Source: Marinilabiliaceae bacterium (GTDB lineage: Bacteria; Bacteroidota; Bacteroidia; Bacteroidales; Marinilabiliaceae). From it: DNA of 24,296 bases. Of the stretch, positions 1 to 7,886 are shown in pieces (the first letter of the stretch is position 1; every line of letters begins with the position of its first letter). Under the pieces are notes generated by a model, which made no database searches, was not told where the DNA came from, and was given only the letters and a program-made list of their open reading frames with translations. The position numbers were made by a program, and so were the translations under genes. The stretch spans positions 1 through 24,296 of the forward strand of contig JALVBA010000203.1 of NCBI GenBank assembly GCA_027010905.1, read 5' to 3'.

Positions 1-31
1 ATATTATACCATTATTACATTTTTTCAATAT

Positions 32-166
32 TTATTCGAATTCAGGAGTGATGGAATTTAACCCCTCCAATTAATATGCAATACCACGGCTCTCTAATTG
101 GTGGAATGCAAAGAATGTAGTCTTGCCTCTTCTAATATTGAACTCAAAAGAGGGAGTACTTAATTG
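32..166 (-). pseudogene. Possible short coding relic at the left edge
   Basis: The stretch 1-232 carries no intact gene. On the minus strand, 166 down to 74 reads as a plausible protein tail containing FNIRRGKTTFFAFHQLES and ending at a TAA at 71-73. Read through that stop, the same frame continues for 12 protein-like codons to a second stop at 32-34. There is no start codon, and the frame is closed just upstream (TAA at 167-169). I do not recognise the family. It could be the decayed end of a lost gene or a chance reading. A weak inverted repeat, CCAATTA (67-73) with TAATTGG (95-101), lies inside it. Confidence 0.2.
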
Positions 167-232
167 TTAATAAAATTGGGAGTTTTATCTGTTTTGTATT
201 AAATAGTTATTACAAATCTACTCGGATTGAAA

Positions 233-778
233 TCACTTGTTTATCATTGTCAGGTAGTAGATAAGCTGTTTTTGTAGTTCGGGCAGCCCCTTATTATCGG
301 GTAGCTCAATCATAATATCCATAATATTATCACACACACCCTTCTCACCCACTTTAAGTTCAGCACCCGAGAGGGTTCCGATATGGCGCAGAGGAAAGTG
401 GTCGTTTTCACAATAGACAATCAGCAGATTAAAAGGTCTGTCGATAAATGCATTAACAACCTCATCCTTACTTTCGTAAAAAAAGGAATAGTCATCTTTA
501 CTCACATACGAAAAGGTGCTATCACCAATAAGATCAATATTTTTACGAACATCATTCACATACCCCAAAGCCTTTGTCTCTACCCCAAAGGTCTTTAACT
601 CTTTAATAAACTGCTTTACAAGTTTGATATTTTCGCCTGATAGGACTTCAAAGATGATACCGGCCTTTTTAATATCTTTCAAATTACGGACAACAACATT
701 TCTGTTAAGCTTTGCCTGTCGCTTTTTTAAAAGATAACTGCCGATTTTAATTCTAATATCTTTAACTATATTTGTCAT
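233..778 (-). CDS. Small DUF6913-like conserved protein
   Basis: This encodes a 181-residue soluble protein with no signal peptide or membrane segment. The N-terminus is strongly basic (KKRQAKLNRN, about residues 18-27). The remainder looks like a small alpha/beta fold, with a stretch around residues 115-145 (FNLLIVYCENDHFPLRHIG) resembling Bacteroidota proteins annotated DUF6913. No function is established for that family that I can rely on, and no catalytic motif stands out. Its ATG overlaps the ligA stop codon in an ATGA (775-778), so it is almost certainly co-transcribed and translationally coupled with ligA. That suggests, but does not show, a link with DNA metabolism. The gene itself is confident; the family name is from memory of sequence resemblance. 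Confidence 0.7.
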   Translation of the reverse strand: MTNIVKDIRIKIGSYLLKKRQAKLNRNVVVRNLKDIKKAGIIFEVLSGENIKLVKQFIKELKTFGVETKALGYVNDVRKNIDLIGDSTFSYVSKDDYSFFYESKDEVVNAFIDRPFNLLIVYCENDHFPLRHIGTLSGAELKVGEKGVCDNIMDIMIELPDNKGLPELQKQLIYYLTMINK

Positions 779-2781
779 AATTGTATCAAATTTAGTAAAT
801 CATCCTCTGAAATAATTGTAATCTCTAACTTTTCAGCTTTAGCAAGTTTTACAGGACCTATTTTGTCACCTGCTACAAGATAGTTAGTTTTTGACGATAT
901 TGATGAACTATTTTTACCTCCGTTCTTTTCAATCAGTTGTTTTATCTCATCCCTGCTGTGTTTGGCAAATGAGCCGCTAATCACAAACGACTTACTGGCT
1001 AGCAGTTGCGAATCGGTTTTCGCTTCCTGCTCTGAAAGCTCAAATTGCAGCCCTGCCCTCTTCAACTTCTCAATTATCTCCCTGTTTCTTTCATCTGCAA
1101 AGTACTCAATCACACTTCCGGCAATTCGCTCTCCAATCTCCACTACCTCTATCAGCTCCTCCAAGGTTGCCTGCTCCAGCCTATCGATACTTTTAAAGGC
1201 CATTGCCAGTTTTTTGGCTACTGTTTCGCCCACAAATCGAATACCCAAAGCAAAAAGCACTCTCGGAAAAGAGACACTCTTCGACTTCTCAATACTCTTA
1301 ATAATATTCCTTGCCGACTTTTCACCCAATCTTTCTAGCGGTATTAACTGCATGGGGTGGATGGAATACAAATCAGATACATCATGCAAAAGTTTTACAC
1401 TGTAGAGCAGGTCAATTGTCTCAGCGCCCAGCCCATCTATATTCATGGCCTTACGGCTGATGAAATGCTCGATACGACCTTTCACCTGTGGCGGACACGA
1501 CTGTCTGTTTGGACAGTAGAAGGCCGCCTCACCCTCCTCCCTCTCGAGCTCTGTACCGCATTCGGGACAGTGAGTGATAAACCTCACAGCCTCTGCTTTG
1601 GGTTTACGAGAGTCCATGTCAACCATCACTATCTTGGGTATAATCTCACCACCCTTCTCTACATAAACCATGTCGTTAAGATGGAGGTCTAGTGCGGTGA
1701 TAAAATCAGCATTGTGAAGTGAAGCACGCTTAACGATAGTGCCGGCCAACTGAACCGGCTCAAGATTGGCAACGGGCGTAACTGCCCCTGTACGCCCAAC
1801 CTGAAAATCTACCGACAGCAAACGAGTGTAACCCTGCTCTGCCTTAAATTTATAGGAGATGGCCCAACGGGGATTCTTTGCTGTAAAACCCAACCTCTTC
1901 TGCTGATTAAGACTATTCACTTTTAATACTATTCCATCAATATCGTAGGGCAAGTTATGCCTCTCTTTATCCCAATAGTGAATAAACTCAAATATCTCGT
2001 CAGGACTTTTGCATAGTTTATAGTTTTCAGAAATCTTAAAACCCCACTCCCGGGCTTTTTCAAGGTTACAGAAATGATTATCTGCCGGCAGCTCCTCGCC
2101 CAATAGGTAGTACAAGTAGCAGTCGAGTGGACGTTTAGCAACCTGCTTACTATTTTGCAGCTTTAACGATCCTGATGCTGTATTTCGTGGATTTGAGTAG
2201 AGCTCTTCGCCCGCTTCGGCACGTTCTCTGTTCATTGCTTCAAACCCTTTGTGCGGAATGTAAATCTCTCCCCGAATCTCAAATTCCGATGGATAATCAC
2301 CTTTAAGCTTCAGAGGAATACTTTTAATGGTTTTAACATTAACTGTAACATCGTCGCCCTGCACACCATCGCCGCGGGTAACACCCCTAACTAACCCCCC
2401 GTTCTCATAGGTCAAACCAATTGCAGTGCCATCATATTTCAACTCACAAACAATCTCAAACGGCTCGTCAAGAGATTTAACAACCCTGTTGAAGAAATCG
2501 GTTATCTCACCTTCGTTGTAAGTATTACCGAGAGATAACATGGGGTATTTATGTTTTACCTGCTGGAATTCGATGTTAATATCACTGCCAACTCTTTGCG
2601 TAGGACTGTTAGAATCGAAGAGCTCAGGGTGCTCACTCTCAAGTGTTATAAGTTTGTCCATTAGCCGGTCATACTCATAGTCACTAATCATGGGTGAGTT
2701 AAGAACATAATAGCTGTAGTTGTGCTGATTAAGCTCTTCTCGTAACTTCTCAATTTCATGCGCAATATTCGTATTGCTCAT
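775..2781 (-). CDS. ligA: NAD-dependent DNA ligase LigA
   Basis: This is the essential bacterial ligase, which seals nicks during replication and repair using NAD+ as AMP donor. The 668-residue product has the expected layout: an N-terminal Ia domain with the NYSYYVLNSP and SDYEYDRLM region that binds NMN, an adenylation domain with the catalytic lysine in ELKYDG (about K115), an OB fold, a four-cysteine zinc finger (CPEC and CPNRQSC, about residues 410-435), helix-hairpin-helix repeats, and a C-terminal BRCT domain. Length is normal. The frame stays open to an ATG at 2820, but that adds 13 untypical residues and lies upstream of a good promoter (2810-2838), so I take the ATG at 2779-2781. 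The stop is TGA, so TGA is a normal stop here. A DUF6913-like gene overlaps its 3' end by four bases. Confidence 0.97.
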   Translation of the reverse strand: MSNTNIAHEIEKLREELNQHNYSYYVLNSPMISDYEYDRLMDKLITLESEHPELFDSNSPTQRVGSDINIEFQQVKHKYPMLSLGNTYNEGEITDFFNRVVKSLDEPFEIVCELKYDGTAIGLTYENGGLVRGVTRGDGVQGDDVTVNVKTIKSIPLKLKGDYPSEFEIRGEIYIPHKGFEAMNRERAEAGEELYSNPRNTASGSLKLQNSKQVAKRPLDCYLYYLLGEELPADNHFCNLEKAREWGFKISENYKLCKSPDEIFEFIHYWDKERHNLPYDIDGIVLKVNSLNQQKRLGFTAKNPRWAISYKFKAEQGYTRLLSVDFQVGRTGAVTPVANLEPVQLAGTIVKRASLHNADFITALDLHLNDMVYVEKGGEIIPKIVMVDMDSRKPKAEAVRFITHCPECGTELEREEGEAAFYCPNRQSCPPQVKGRIEHFISRKAMNIDGLGAETIDLLYSVKLLHDVSDLYSIHPMQLIPLERLGEKSARNIIKSIEKSKSVSFPRVLFALGIRFVGETVAKKLAMAFKSIDRLEQATLEELIEVVEIGERIAGSVIEYFADERNREIIEKLKRAGLQFELSEQEAKTDSQLLASKSFVISGSFAKHSRDEIKQLIEKNGGKNSSSISSKTNYLVAGDKIGPVKLAKAEKLEITIISEDDLLNLIQL

Positions 2782-2809
2782 AGCGTAGATTATAGGTATT
2801 GTTCGTAAA

Positions 2810-2838
2810 CAAAAATACAACTTTCATTGTAATAACAA
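2810..2838 (-). promoter_or_regulatory. Candidate Bacteroidota-type promoter for ligA
   Basis: Read on the minus strand there is TATTTTTG at 2817-2810, an exact match to the Bacteroidota -7 consensus TAnnTTTG. A TTG at 2838-2836 lies 18 bases upstream as the -33 element. Transcription would start near 2806, giving a leader of about 25 bases to the ATG at 2781 and excluding the in-frame ATG at 2820. Confidence 0.5.
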
Positions 2839-2899
2839 TAACCTATGCAGTGAAACTTAACTAACTATTGGTGTCGGCATCGCTTAAGGTGATACTGAC

Positions 2900-2933
2900 A
2901 AAAAAAGGACAGAGTATCACCCTGTCCTTTTTT
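2900..2933 (-). terminator. Intrinsic terminator after recA
   Basis: A perfect 9-bp stem, AAAGGACAG (2904-2912) with CTGTCCTTT (2922-2930), encloses a 9-base loop. On the minus strand it is followed by seven T residues (complement of A run 2900-2906), so it fits as the terminator for the bcp-recA transcript. On the plus strand it is followed by a T run too (2928-2933), so it could act both ways. It isolates recA from the ligA promoter downstream. Confidence 0.8.
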
Positions 2934-2969
2934 ATCAATATTTTAGTCTACAACAAATCCTATTTTCTG

Positions 2970-3986
2970 CTACTTCTTATTTTTGATTGCATCCATTATT
3001 TTTGCCTCAAGCTCTTCTGCAAGTTCAGGATTGTCTTTCAGCACACCCTTAACTGCCTCACGTCCCTGCCCCAGCTTTGTCTCACCATAACTAAACCATG
3101 AGCCGCTTTTCTTAATAATATTCAAATCAACCCCCAGGTCAATTATCTCACCTATTTTTGATATCCCTTCGCCAAACCGAATCTCAAACTCGGCCTTACG
3201 AAACGGTGGAGCAACTTTATTTTTCACGACCTTAACTCTTGTTTGGTTACCCACTGCATGTTCTCCGTCTTTAATCTGTGTTATGCGGCGAATATCTAAT
3301 CTTACCGTAGCATAGAACTTAAGCGCATTACCACCGGTGGTTGTTTCGGGGTTGCCAAACATAACGCCAATCTTCTCTCGTAGTTGATTGATGAAGATAC
3401 AAGTAGTATTTGTTTTACTTATACTTCCGGTAAGCTTACGCAGTGCCTGTGACATCAAACGAGCCTGAAGACCCATCTTCGAATCTCCCATCTCACCTTC
3501 AATCTCAGCCTTAGGTGTTAATGCAGCAACAGAGTCAATAACAATAATATCAATTGCCGATGAGCGGATAAGCTGGTCGGTTATTTCCAGAGCCTGCTCT
3601 CCGTTATCGGGTTGAGAGATAAGAAGATTCTCTACGTCTACTCCCAATTTTTCAGCATAGAAGCGGTCGAAAGCATGTTCGGCATCAATAAAGGCAGCAA
3701 TCCCACCGGCTTTTTGTGCTTCAGCAATTGCATGAATAGCAAGGGTTGTTTTTCCCGACGATTCAGGCCCATAAATTTCAACAACACGTCCACGAGGGTA
3801 GCCACCTACTCCCAAAGCCAAATCGAGACCTATAGAGCCTGTATGTATAATAGGGATATCAACTATTGCGCTCTCGCCCATCTTCATTATGGCTCCCTTG
3901 CCGTATGATTTATCAATCTTATCCATTGTAAGCTGAAGTGCTTTCAGCTTCTCCTTATTCACATTTGATTCCTGCTTGTCTGCCAT
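2970..3986 (-). CDS. recA: Recombinase RecA
   Basis: RecA forms ATP-dependent filaments on single-stranded DNA for homologous recombination and triggers LexA-type self-cleavage. The 338-residue product has all hallmarks: the opening helix region KIDKSYGKGAIMKMG (about residues 23-37), Walker A GPESSGKT (73-80), Walker B IIVIDSVAAL (147-156), loop L1 with EGEMGDS (163-169), and loop L2 from QLREKIGVMFGNPETTTGGN (201-220). The C-terminal tail is only mildly acidic and ends in lysines, shorter than in E. coli RecA. The start lies 22 bp after the bcp-like gene, without an obvious promoter between them, so the two are probably one transcript. No SOS-box-like palindrome was recognised upstream. A strong terminator follows. 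Confidence 0.98.
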   Translation of the reverse strand: MADKQESNVNKEKLKALQLTMDKIDKSYGKGAIMKMGESAIVDIPIIHTGSIGLDLALGVGGYPRGRVVEIYGPESSGKTTLAIHAIAEAQKAGGIAAFIDAEHAFDRFYAEKLGVDVENLLISQPDNGEQALEITDQLIRSSAIDIIVIDSVAALTPKAEIEGEMGDSKMGLQARLMSQALRKLTGSISKTNTTCIFINQLREKIGVMFGNPETTTGGNALKFYATVRLDIRRITQIKDGEHAVGNQTRVKVVKNKVAPPFRKAEFEIRFGEGISKIGEIIDLGVDLNIIKKSGSWFSYGETKLGQGREAVKGVLKDNPELAEELEAKIMDAIKNKK

Positions 3987-4008
3987 TAGATTAATCTTTA
4001 TTCTTGAA

Positions 4009-4473
4009 TTAAATATTCAGTTCGCTATAAATCTGATTTGTGTGGTCTTTGGTTTTAACCTTTACTATAATCTTCTCAATTTTTCCTTCCTGATTAATAA
4101 TGAATGTTTTTCTCAGCACCCCCATGTATACTCTTCCGTAGAGTTTCTTCTCACCCCAGGCATCGTACATTTCCAGAATTTTTTTTCCCGGGTCTGAAAT
4201 AAGATTAAACTTCAGCCCATGCTTATCGATAAAACGCTGATGCGAGGCCTCGCTGTCGGGACTAACACCTATAACAACGAATCCCTTTTCTGATAACTCT
4301 TTCAGATTCTCGTTAAGATTTTTAGCCTCTGCTGTACATCCGGGGGTATTATCTTTGGGATAGAAATATACAATCACTCTCTTTCCTGCATTGTCGGATA
4401 ACCTTATTGTCTGACCATTCTGAATCGTTGCAGTAAAATCTGGAGCTTTATCACCCTCTTTTAAATTTGCCAT
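4009..4473 (-). CDS. bcp: Bcp/PrxQ-type peroxiredoxin lacking the resolving cysteine
   Basis: A thioredoxin-fold thiol peroxidase that reduces hydrogen peroxide and organic hydroperoxides in the cytoplasm. The 154-residue product (from MANLKEGDKAPDF) shows the AhpC/TSA fold, with YFYPKDNTPGCT carrying the peroxidatic cysteine at about residue 45. Typical Bcp proteins have a second, resolving cysteine five residues later (CTxEAC); here that position is lysine (CTAEAK), and the chain has no other cysteine. It would therefore act as a one-cysteine enzyme needing an external thiol, which is inference. An in-frame ATG at 4536 would add 21 residues, but the promoter-like TATCTTTG at 4499-4492 lies downstream of it, so I choose 4473. 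recA follows after 22 bp, plausibly an oxidative and DNA damage operon. Confidence 0.93.
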   Translation of the reverse strand: MANLKEGDKAPDFTATIQNGQTIRLSDNAGKRVIVYFYPKDNTPGCTAEAKNLNENLKELSEKGFVVIGVSPDSEASHQRFIDKHGLKFNLISDPGKKILEMYDAWGEKKLYGRVYMGVLRKTFIINQEGKIEKIIVKVKTKDHTNQIYSELNI

Positions 4474-4491
4474 AATAAATTGCTTTAACCA

Positions 4492-4499
4492 CAAAGATA
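4492..4499 (-). promoter_or_regulatory. Candidate -7 promoter element for bcp-recA
   Basis: TATCTTTG on the minus strand matches TAnnTTTG exactly and lies 18 bases before the chosen ATG at 4473. No good TTG is visible at the -33 distance, so the call rests on the -7 element and its position. Confidence 0.4.
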
Positions 4500-4536
4500 A
4501 AGTTTTATAGAACATTATAACACCGGAGCTATCCAA

Positions 4537-4984
4537 AAGTTTTTAACATGACAACAGCATTAAACTTACAACAAATAAAATGGCAACCTTTTTCCGTTTT
4601 ATTTTTTTGATGAAGAATAGTACTCCTTCATAGCAAATATAACAAAACAGATTTAATATTGTTTTTTTAGTTGTAAAACTTATTATATAAAGAATACAGC
4701 CCACTTTATGTGAGTCCAGGAAAAGGCAGTATTACAAACCATGGTAATATGTCAAGTTATAACTATATAAATAACTATTGGGATTACAGAACGTATGAAA
4801 ACCAACCTTGGACAAGTGTCGATTTTGATTTACGTAAATGAGAAGAACGAAGTGAAGGTGTTGATGTTGCCGTGCATAACTGAGACACATATCCGGAGCT
4901 TTTGGGATCGGTAAAAAGGTGGTAGCGTCTTTCACCTGTTGGAGAGGGCTTACCTACCAAAATTAGTTTATAATTTTATTATGA
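4537..4984. other. Intergenic stretch without an intact gene
   Basis: These 450 bases hold no gene I can support. A plus-strand frame from 4692 to the TGA at 4839-4841 reads as 49 protein-like codons (including SPLYVSPGKGSITNHGN and NYWDYRTYENQPWTS), rich in Tyr, Asn and Ser like exported Bacteroidota proteins. It has no start and no recognised family. It may be an upstream part of the decayed exported-protein gene that begins around 4985, but the frames between 4842 and 4984 are broken and I cannot join them. Confidence 0.3.
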
Positions 4985-5932
4985 CGATCGTTAGTTTGTA
5001 AAAATTCGATTTTAAATGGACAAAAAGAAGCTTCCGCTGCTGCATACCGGGTACAAGTTATTGATACCTTATCCGCACTATTTAATCAGGAATCTGTCAC
5101 ATTTGGTACAACAAGCCACTCGGGTTCGCAATATAATTGGAAGATGGAACGGACTGGTAATATCCTAAAATGGGATATCGAAGGAAATGAATTACCCCCA
5201 AATGCAAATCCGCAGGAAGGTGAGGGGTATGTTTCTTTTTCAGCAAATCTGACTAATGGCTTGGCATCAGGTGTAAATATTGAAAACAAGACATCAATAA
5301 TTATTGATGTGAATGAGCCAATTTCAACCAATGCATGGTTGAATGTATTGGACACAATTGCACCATCTACTACAATGAACCAAATTAATATTATGTCATG
5401 CGATACTTTGCTAGATGTTTGATGTTCTGCCACTGATAATGAAAATGGCTCTGAAATAAATGCTTATAAATTTTATGCCTCGGTAGATAATGGACCGTTT
5501 AATTTTGTTGGAGAAAGTTTTGAAGATTCAATATCGTATAGTATACCTAATTCAACAAGGCATAATTTCCGATTTTATGCGATATCAACAAATAATGTAG
5601 GTAACCAAGGAAACAGTGTGCCAATTGTTTCTGAAGTAAATCTCTATTTGGGATTGGCTGATCTGATGAATGATTTTGATAATAATGTCAACCTTTATCC
5701 CAATCCAACAACGGGGTATGTAGTAATTGATTTTTATATGGACTATCAGTCAGATGTCGTTTTAAAAATATTTGACATATCTGGCAAATTGATTAAAACA
5801 GCTAATATTGGATGGTTTATGGCTAAACATCATCAGGCAAATGTTGATATCTATAATTTATAACAAGGAGTCTATTTTGCTGAAACAGGAATAAGTAATA
5901 AATCTAAAAAATATATAATAATAAAGAAATAG
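4985..5932 (+). pseudogene. Decayed gene for a T9SS-exported surface protein (3' part)
   Basis: One reading frame runs from about 4985 to the TAG at 5930-5932, interrupted by TGA at 5420-5422 and TAA at 5861-5863. Before the first stop, SGVNIENKTSIIIDVNEPIS and TNAW resemble the repeat region that precedes the tail of many large Bacteroidota exported proteins ("I-N-FDxNxPIxTNxxxNTID"). After it come SATDNENGS, another beta-sandwich-like segment, then a T9SS type A sorting domain: NLYPNPTTGYVVI, VLKIFDISGKLIKT, and beyond the TAA, QGVYFAETG and KKYIIIKK. The N-terminal part with signal peptide is missing. Both stops fit single-base changes (for example TCA to TGA or TAA), with no frameshift in this block. 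It is a truncated, point-mutated relic of a cargo protein. Function of the ancestor is unknown. Confidence 0.8.
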
Positions 5933-5981
5933 AACGTAAATTCAACCACTAAGTGCAAGTTTTTAATTTTTGTAAATATAT

Positions 5982-6068
5982 TGCAAAAAAAACTTTACAA
6001 TCCAATCTTTCAGCTATCATTTTATGCTCGGCAAATTCCTTTCCGTTATCGTTGGTAACTTTATACCA
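5982..6068 (-). pseudogene. Fragment of an IS30-family transposase
   Basis: Minus-strand codons from 6068 to 5982 read WYKVTNDNGKEFAEHKMIAE then RLDCKVFFA. IS30 transposases have this arrangement around the second catalytic aspartate of the DDE triad (T-x-DNGxEFAxHxxIAxxLxxxxYFA). The match stops after FFA, where HPYxSWERG would be expected, and nothing recognisable lies on either side, so only about 29 codons remain. No inverted repeats of the element are recognisable. The upstream end abuts the terminator hairpin at 6071-6100. Confidence 0.65.
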
Positions 6069-6100
6069 AAAATAGCCTGACCAAAAAAGGTCAGGCTATT
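6066..6100 (-). terminator. Intrinsic terminator after the T9SS cargo gene
   Basis: A perfect 12-bp stem, AATAGCCTGACC (6071-6082) with GGTCAGGCTATT (6089-6100), has a loop of six A on the plus strand. Read on the minus strand the stem is followed by a short T run (complement of 6068-6072). It lies 27 bases beyond the stop of the cargo gene and ends the receptor-cargo transcript. Confidence 0.82.
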
Positions 6101-6126
6101 AATTAACTTTATATTTTAAGCTATAT

Positions 6127-7794
6127 CTATTTAACTATTGTCATTTTACGTACCTGGAATGAGTTACCTGCCTTAATTTTAAGGAGATAAACTCCCTCTG
6201 GCAGATTAGATCCATTAAACGTAGTCTTATGTTGACCTGCTATCTGAGTTTCATTTACCAAGGTAGCTACTTCTACTCCAGTTATATCGTAAACCTTCAT
6301 GGTTACATGATTTCCAGTTTTCAGACTATACGAAATAGTTGTACCAGAACTAAATGGGTTAGGATAATTTATCAAGTCCAATTGGTCATCTCTAACTGAT
6401 TTAATACCTGTGAGCGGATTGGGTTCGCCTGCATCCCAAGCTGCTTTTACATTAGCAGGAAACCAGTTCAAATCTCCCAAAGGGTAACCATCAGAACCCG
6501 CACTCATCAATGCCTCATTCTGCGGTGTAAAATCGAATGGCAAAGGCCAGATAAAATCTCTTTTTTGTGTATTATCTCCTGGATACCAAGCAATTTCGCG
6601 GTTAGCTTTCGAGGGATCCATGCGGTTAAATCTCTGTTCAAAAGCCGCCTCAAAAGCACCAGCAGGAATCGCTCCCATTTTGAATTGAGGATCATATGAA
6701 TTATTATCAGCCGCATCCGGGCTAAAGTTAGGCGCAATAGTCCATCCAAATTGATTAGCCCTATATCGCATGGCCCAAGCCAAAAATGGTTGCGTGGTAA
6801 TATTGTTCGCATGTTGCCAATCTAGTAAATAGCTCTCATCAAACTTAAGGTTGTTCGTAATATCAACAAACCTAGCATCTGAATTACTCCCCGCAGAATC
6901 AAGTTTATGAGGAAAGACAGAACAATCGCCATTAAGGGTGTCTCCCAACTGCCTGTAGCTAACATAATCACCATCCCAAGGTAATGCACCAGTACGCTTA
7001 CCCACATAACCTCTTATGTGTGTATTGAAAAAGATACAATTCTTTACCCTGTAACCATCCATTTTACTTTTGTGATAAGTCTCTCCCCATGTGTTCACAT
7101 AGGTGCAATGGTCAGCCCACTGATATCCTACTGGGCCTGTGCTTCCTGAAAGGAACATACGACCACCAACAAAATAGGTACAGTTATAGGTGTGGTTTTT
7201 AGTGCTGTCTCCCTTATAAGCAGGACCGCCCCAGCCAGCACCATTGTCATTGCCAGTTGTGCTTATATTAAAGTGGATATTGTCATGGAGGATGTAGTTA
7301 AGACCTGCAAATTTTGCAGTAACAATATATCTAGCCATACTCTGCATAACACACCCGTGTACATCAAAATTAATATTTCCCTTACTAGCTTGAACGACAC
7401 CAGCAATTTGTTTATTGTCCCAAGTAAAACCTATAAATCCCAAATCGATCAAGGTAAGATCTGCTGCTGCCAACATCAAATAAAAACTTCCTTCCTCACC
7501 TGGATTTGCACTTCCCCTTATAACTGCAGGAGGAACACCTGCACCGGTACGGTCATATGCCTCTCCTCTGATTACTGTAGGTTGGGTAATCTCTATCGAA
7601 GTGCTTACCACATATTCTTTCCCCTTTTGCAGGATTAGTGTATCCCCGGGATGGGCAGTCATTGCTGCTTGAATAGTGTTTAATCCGGGATCAACCGTTA
7701 CAGATGATTGCGCAAAGGTAGCATTGCTGGTCAGGATGAATATACCTGCTGAAAGCAGTAAGATTTTTTTTATTGATTGTAATTTTTTTTTCAT
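6127..7794 (-). CDS. Secreted beta-helix-like protein with T9SS type A sorting domain
   Basis: The 555-residue product starts with a clear Sec signal (basic MKKKLQSIKK, hydrophobic ILLLSAGIFILT, cleavage near TFAQ, about residue 29). The segment from about residue 33 (VDPGLNTIQAAMTAHPGDTL, then VIRGEAYDR) is typical of right-handed parallel beta-helix proteins such as pectate-lyase-like or DUF4957/DUF5123-type proteins. Later repeats of N-x-I/V-F and C-T-Y-V strands support this. From about residue 465 there is a T9SS C-terminal domain (INYPNPFSSGTTISYSL, MKVYDITGVEVATL, LPEGVYLLKIK, VRKMTIVK), so it is exported by T9SS and released or anchored at the surface. I see no definite catalytic residues; glycan cleavage or binding is inference. 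It follows a TonB-dependent receptor by 92 bp without a terminator between, suggesting one operon. Confidence 0.9.
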   Translation of the reverse strand: MKKKLQSIKKILLLSAGIFILTSNATFAQSSVTVDPGLNTIQAAMTAHPGDTLILQKGKEYVVSTSIEITQPTVIRGEAYDRTGAGVPPAVIRGSANPGEEGSFYLMLAAADLTLIDLGFIGFTWDNKQIAGVVQASKGNINFDVHGCVMQSMARYIVTAKFAGLNYILHDNIHFNISTTGNDNGAGWGGPAYKGDSTKNHTYNCTYFVGGRMFLSGSTGPVGYQWADHCTYVNTWGETYHKSKMDGYRVKNCIFFNTHIRGYVGKRTGALPWDGDYVSYRQLGDTLNGDCSVFPHKLDSAGSNSDARFVDITNNLKFDESYLLDWQHANNITTQPFLAWAMRYRANQFGWTIAPNFSPDAADNNSYDPQFKMGAIPAGAFEAAFEQRFNRMDPSKANREIAWYPGDNTQKRDFIWPLPFDFTPQNEALMSAGSDGYPLGDLNWFPANVKAAWDAGEPNPLTGIKSVRDDQLDLINYPNPFSSGTTISYSLKTGNHVTMKVYDITGVEVATLVNETQIAGQHKTTFNGSNLPEGVYLLKIKAGNSFQVRKMTIVK

Positions 7795-7842
7795 TTCTTT
7801 TAAATTTAATTGATAAATATATAATTATTAATGTCATCAAGT

Positions 7843-7872
7843 TTAGTTACTTTTCATTAAGCACCTCCTTTC
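7843..7872 (-). promoter_or_regulatory. Strong SD-like site before a four-codon ORF in the receptor-cargo gap
   Basis: In the 92-bp gap, the minus strand shows GAAAGGAGGT (7872-7863), an unusually complete Shine-Dalgarno sequence for Bacteroidota. Five bases later an ATG opens a tiny frame, MKSN-stop (7857-7843). It may help ribosome entry or reinitiation for the cargo gene 48 bases further on, or be chance. Confidence 0.25.
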
Positions 7873-7886
7873 TTAGATTAGATTAT

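Noticed and set aside
962..1692. Open plus-strand frames inside ligA
   Set aside because: They run antisense to a complete, well-conserved ligase and have no family resemblance of their own.
4732..4935. Minus-strand 67-codon open frame in the intergenic region
   Set aside because: Composition is not protein-like, and the plus-strand reading of the same bases looks more like a coding relic.
5420..5422. In-frame TGA as possible recoding (Trp or selenocysteine) in the exported-protein relic
   Set aside because: ligA in this window ends with TGA, a second stop (TAA) follows in the same frame, and the 5' part is missing. Simple gene decay explains all of it.
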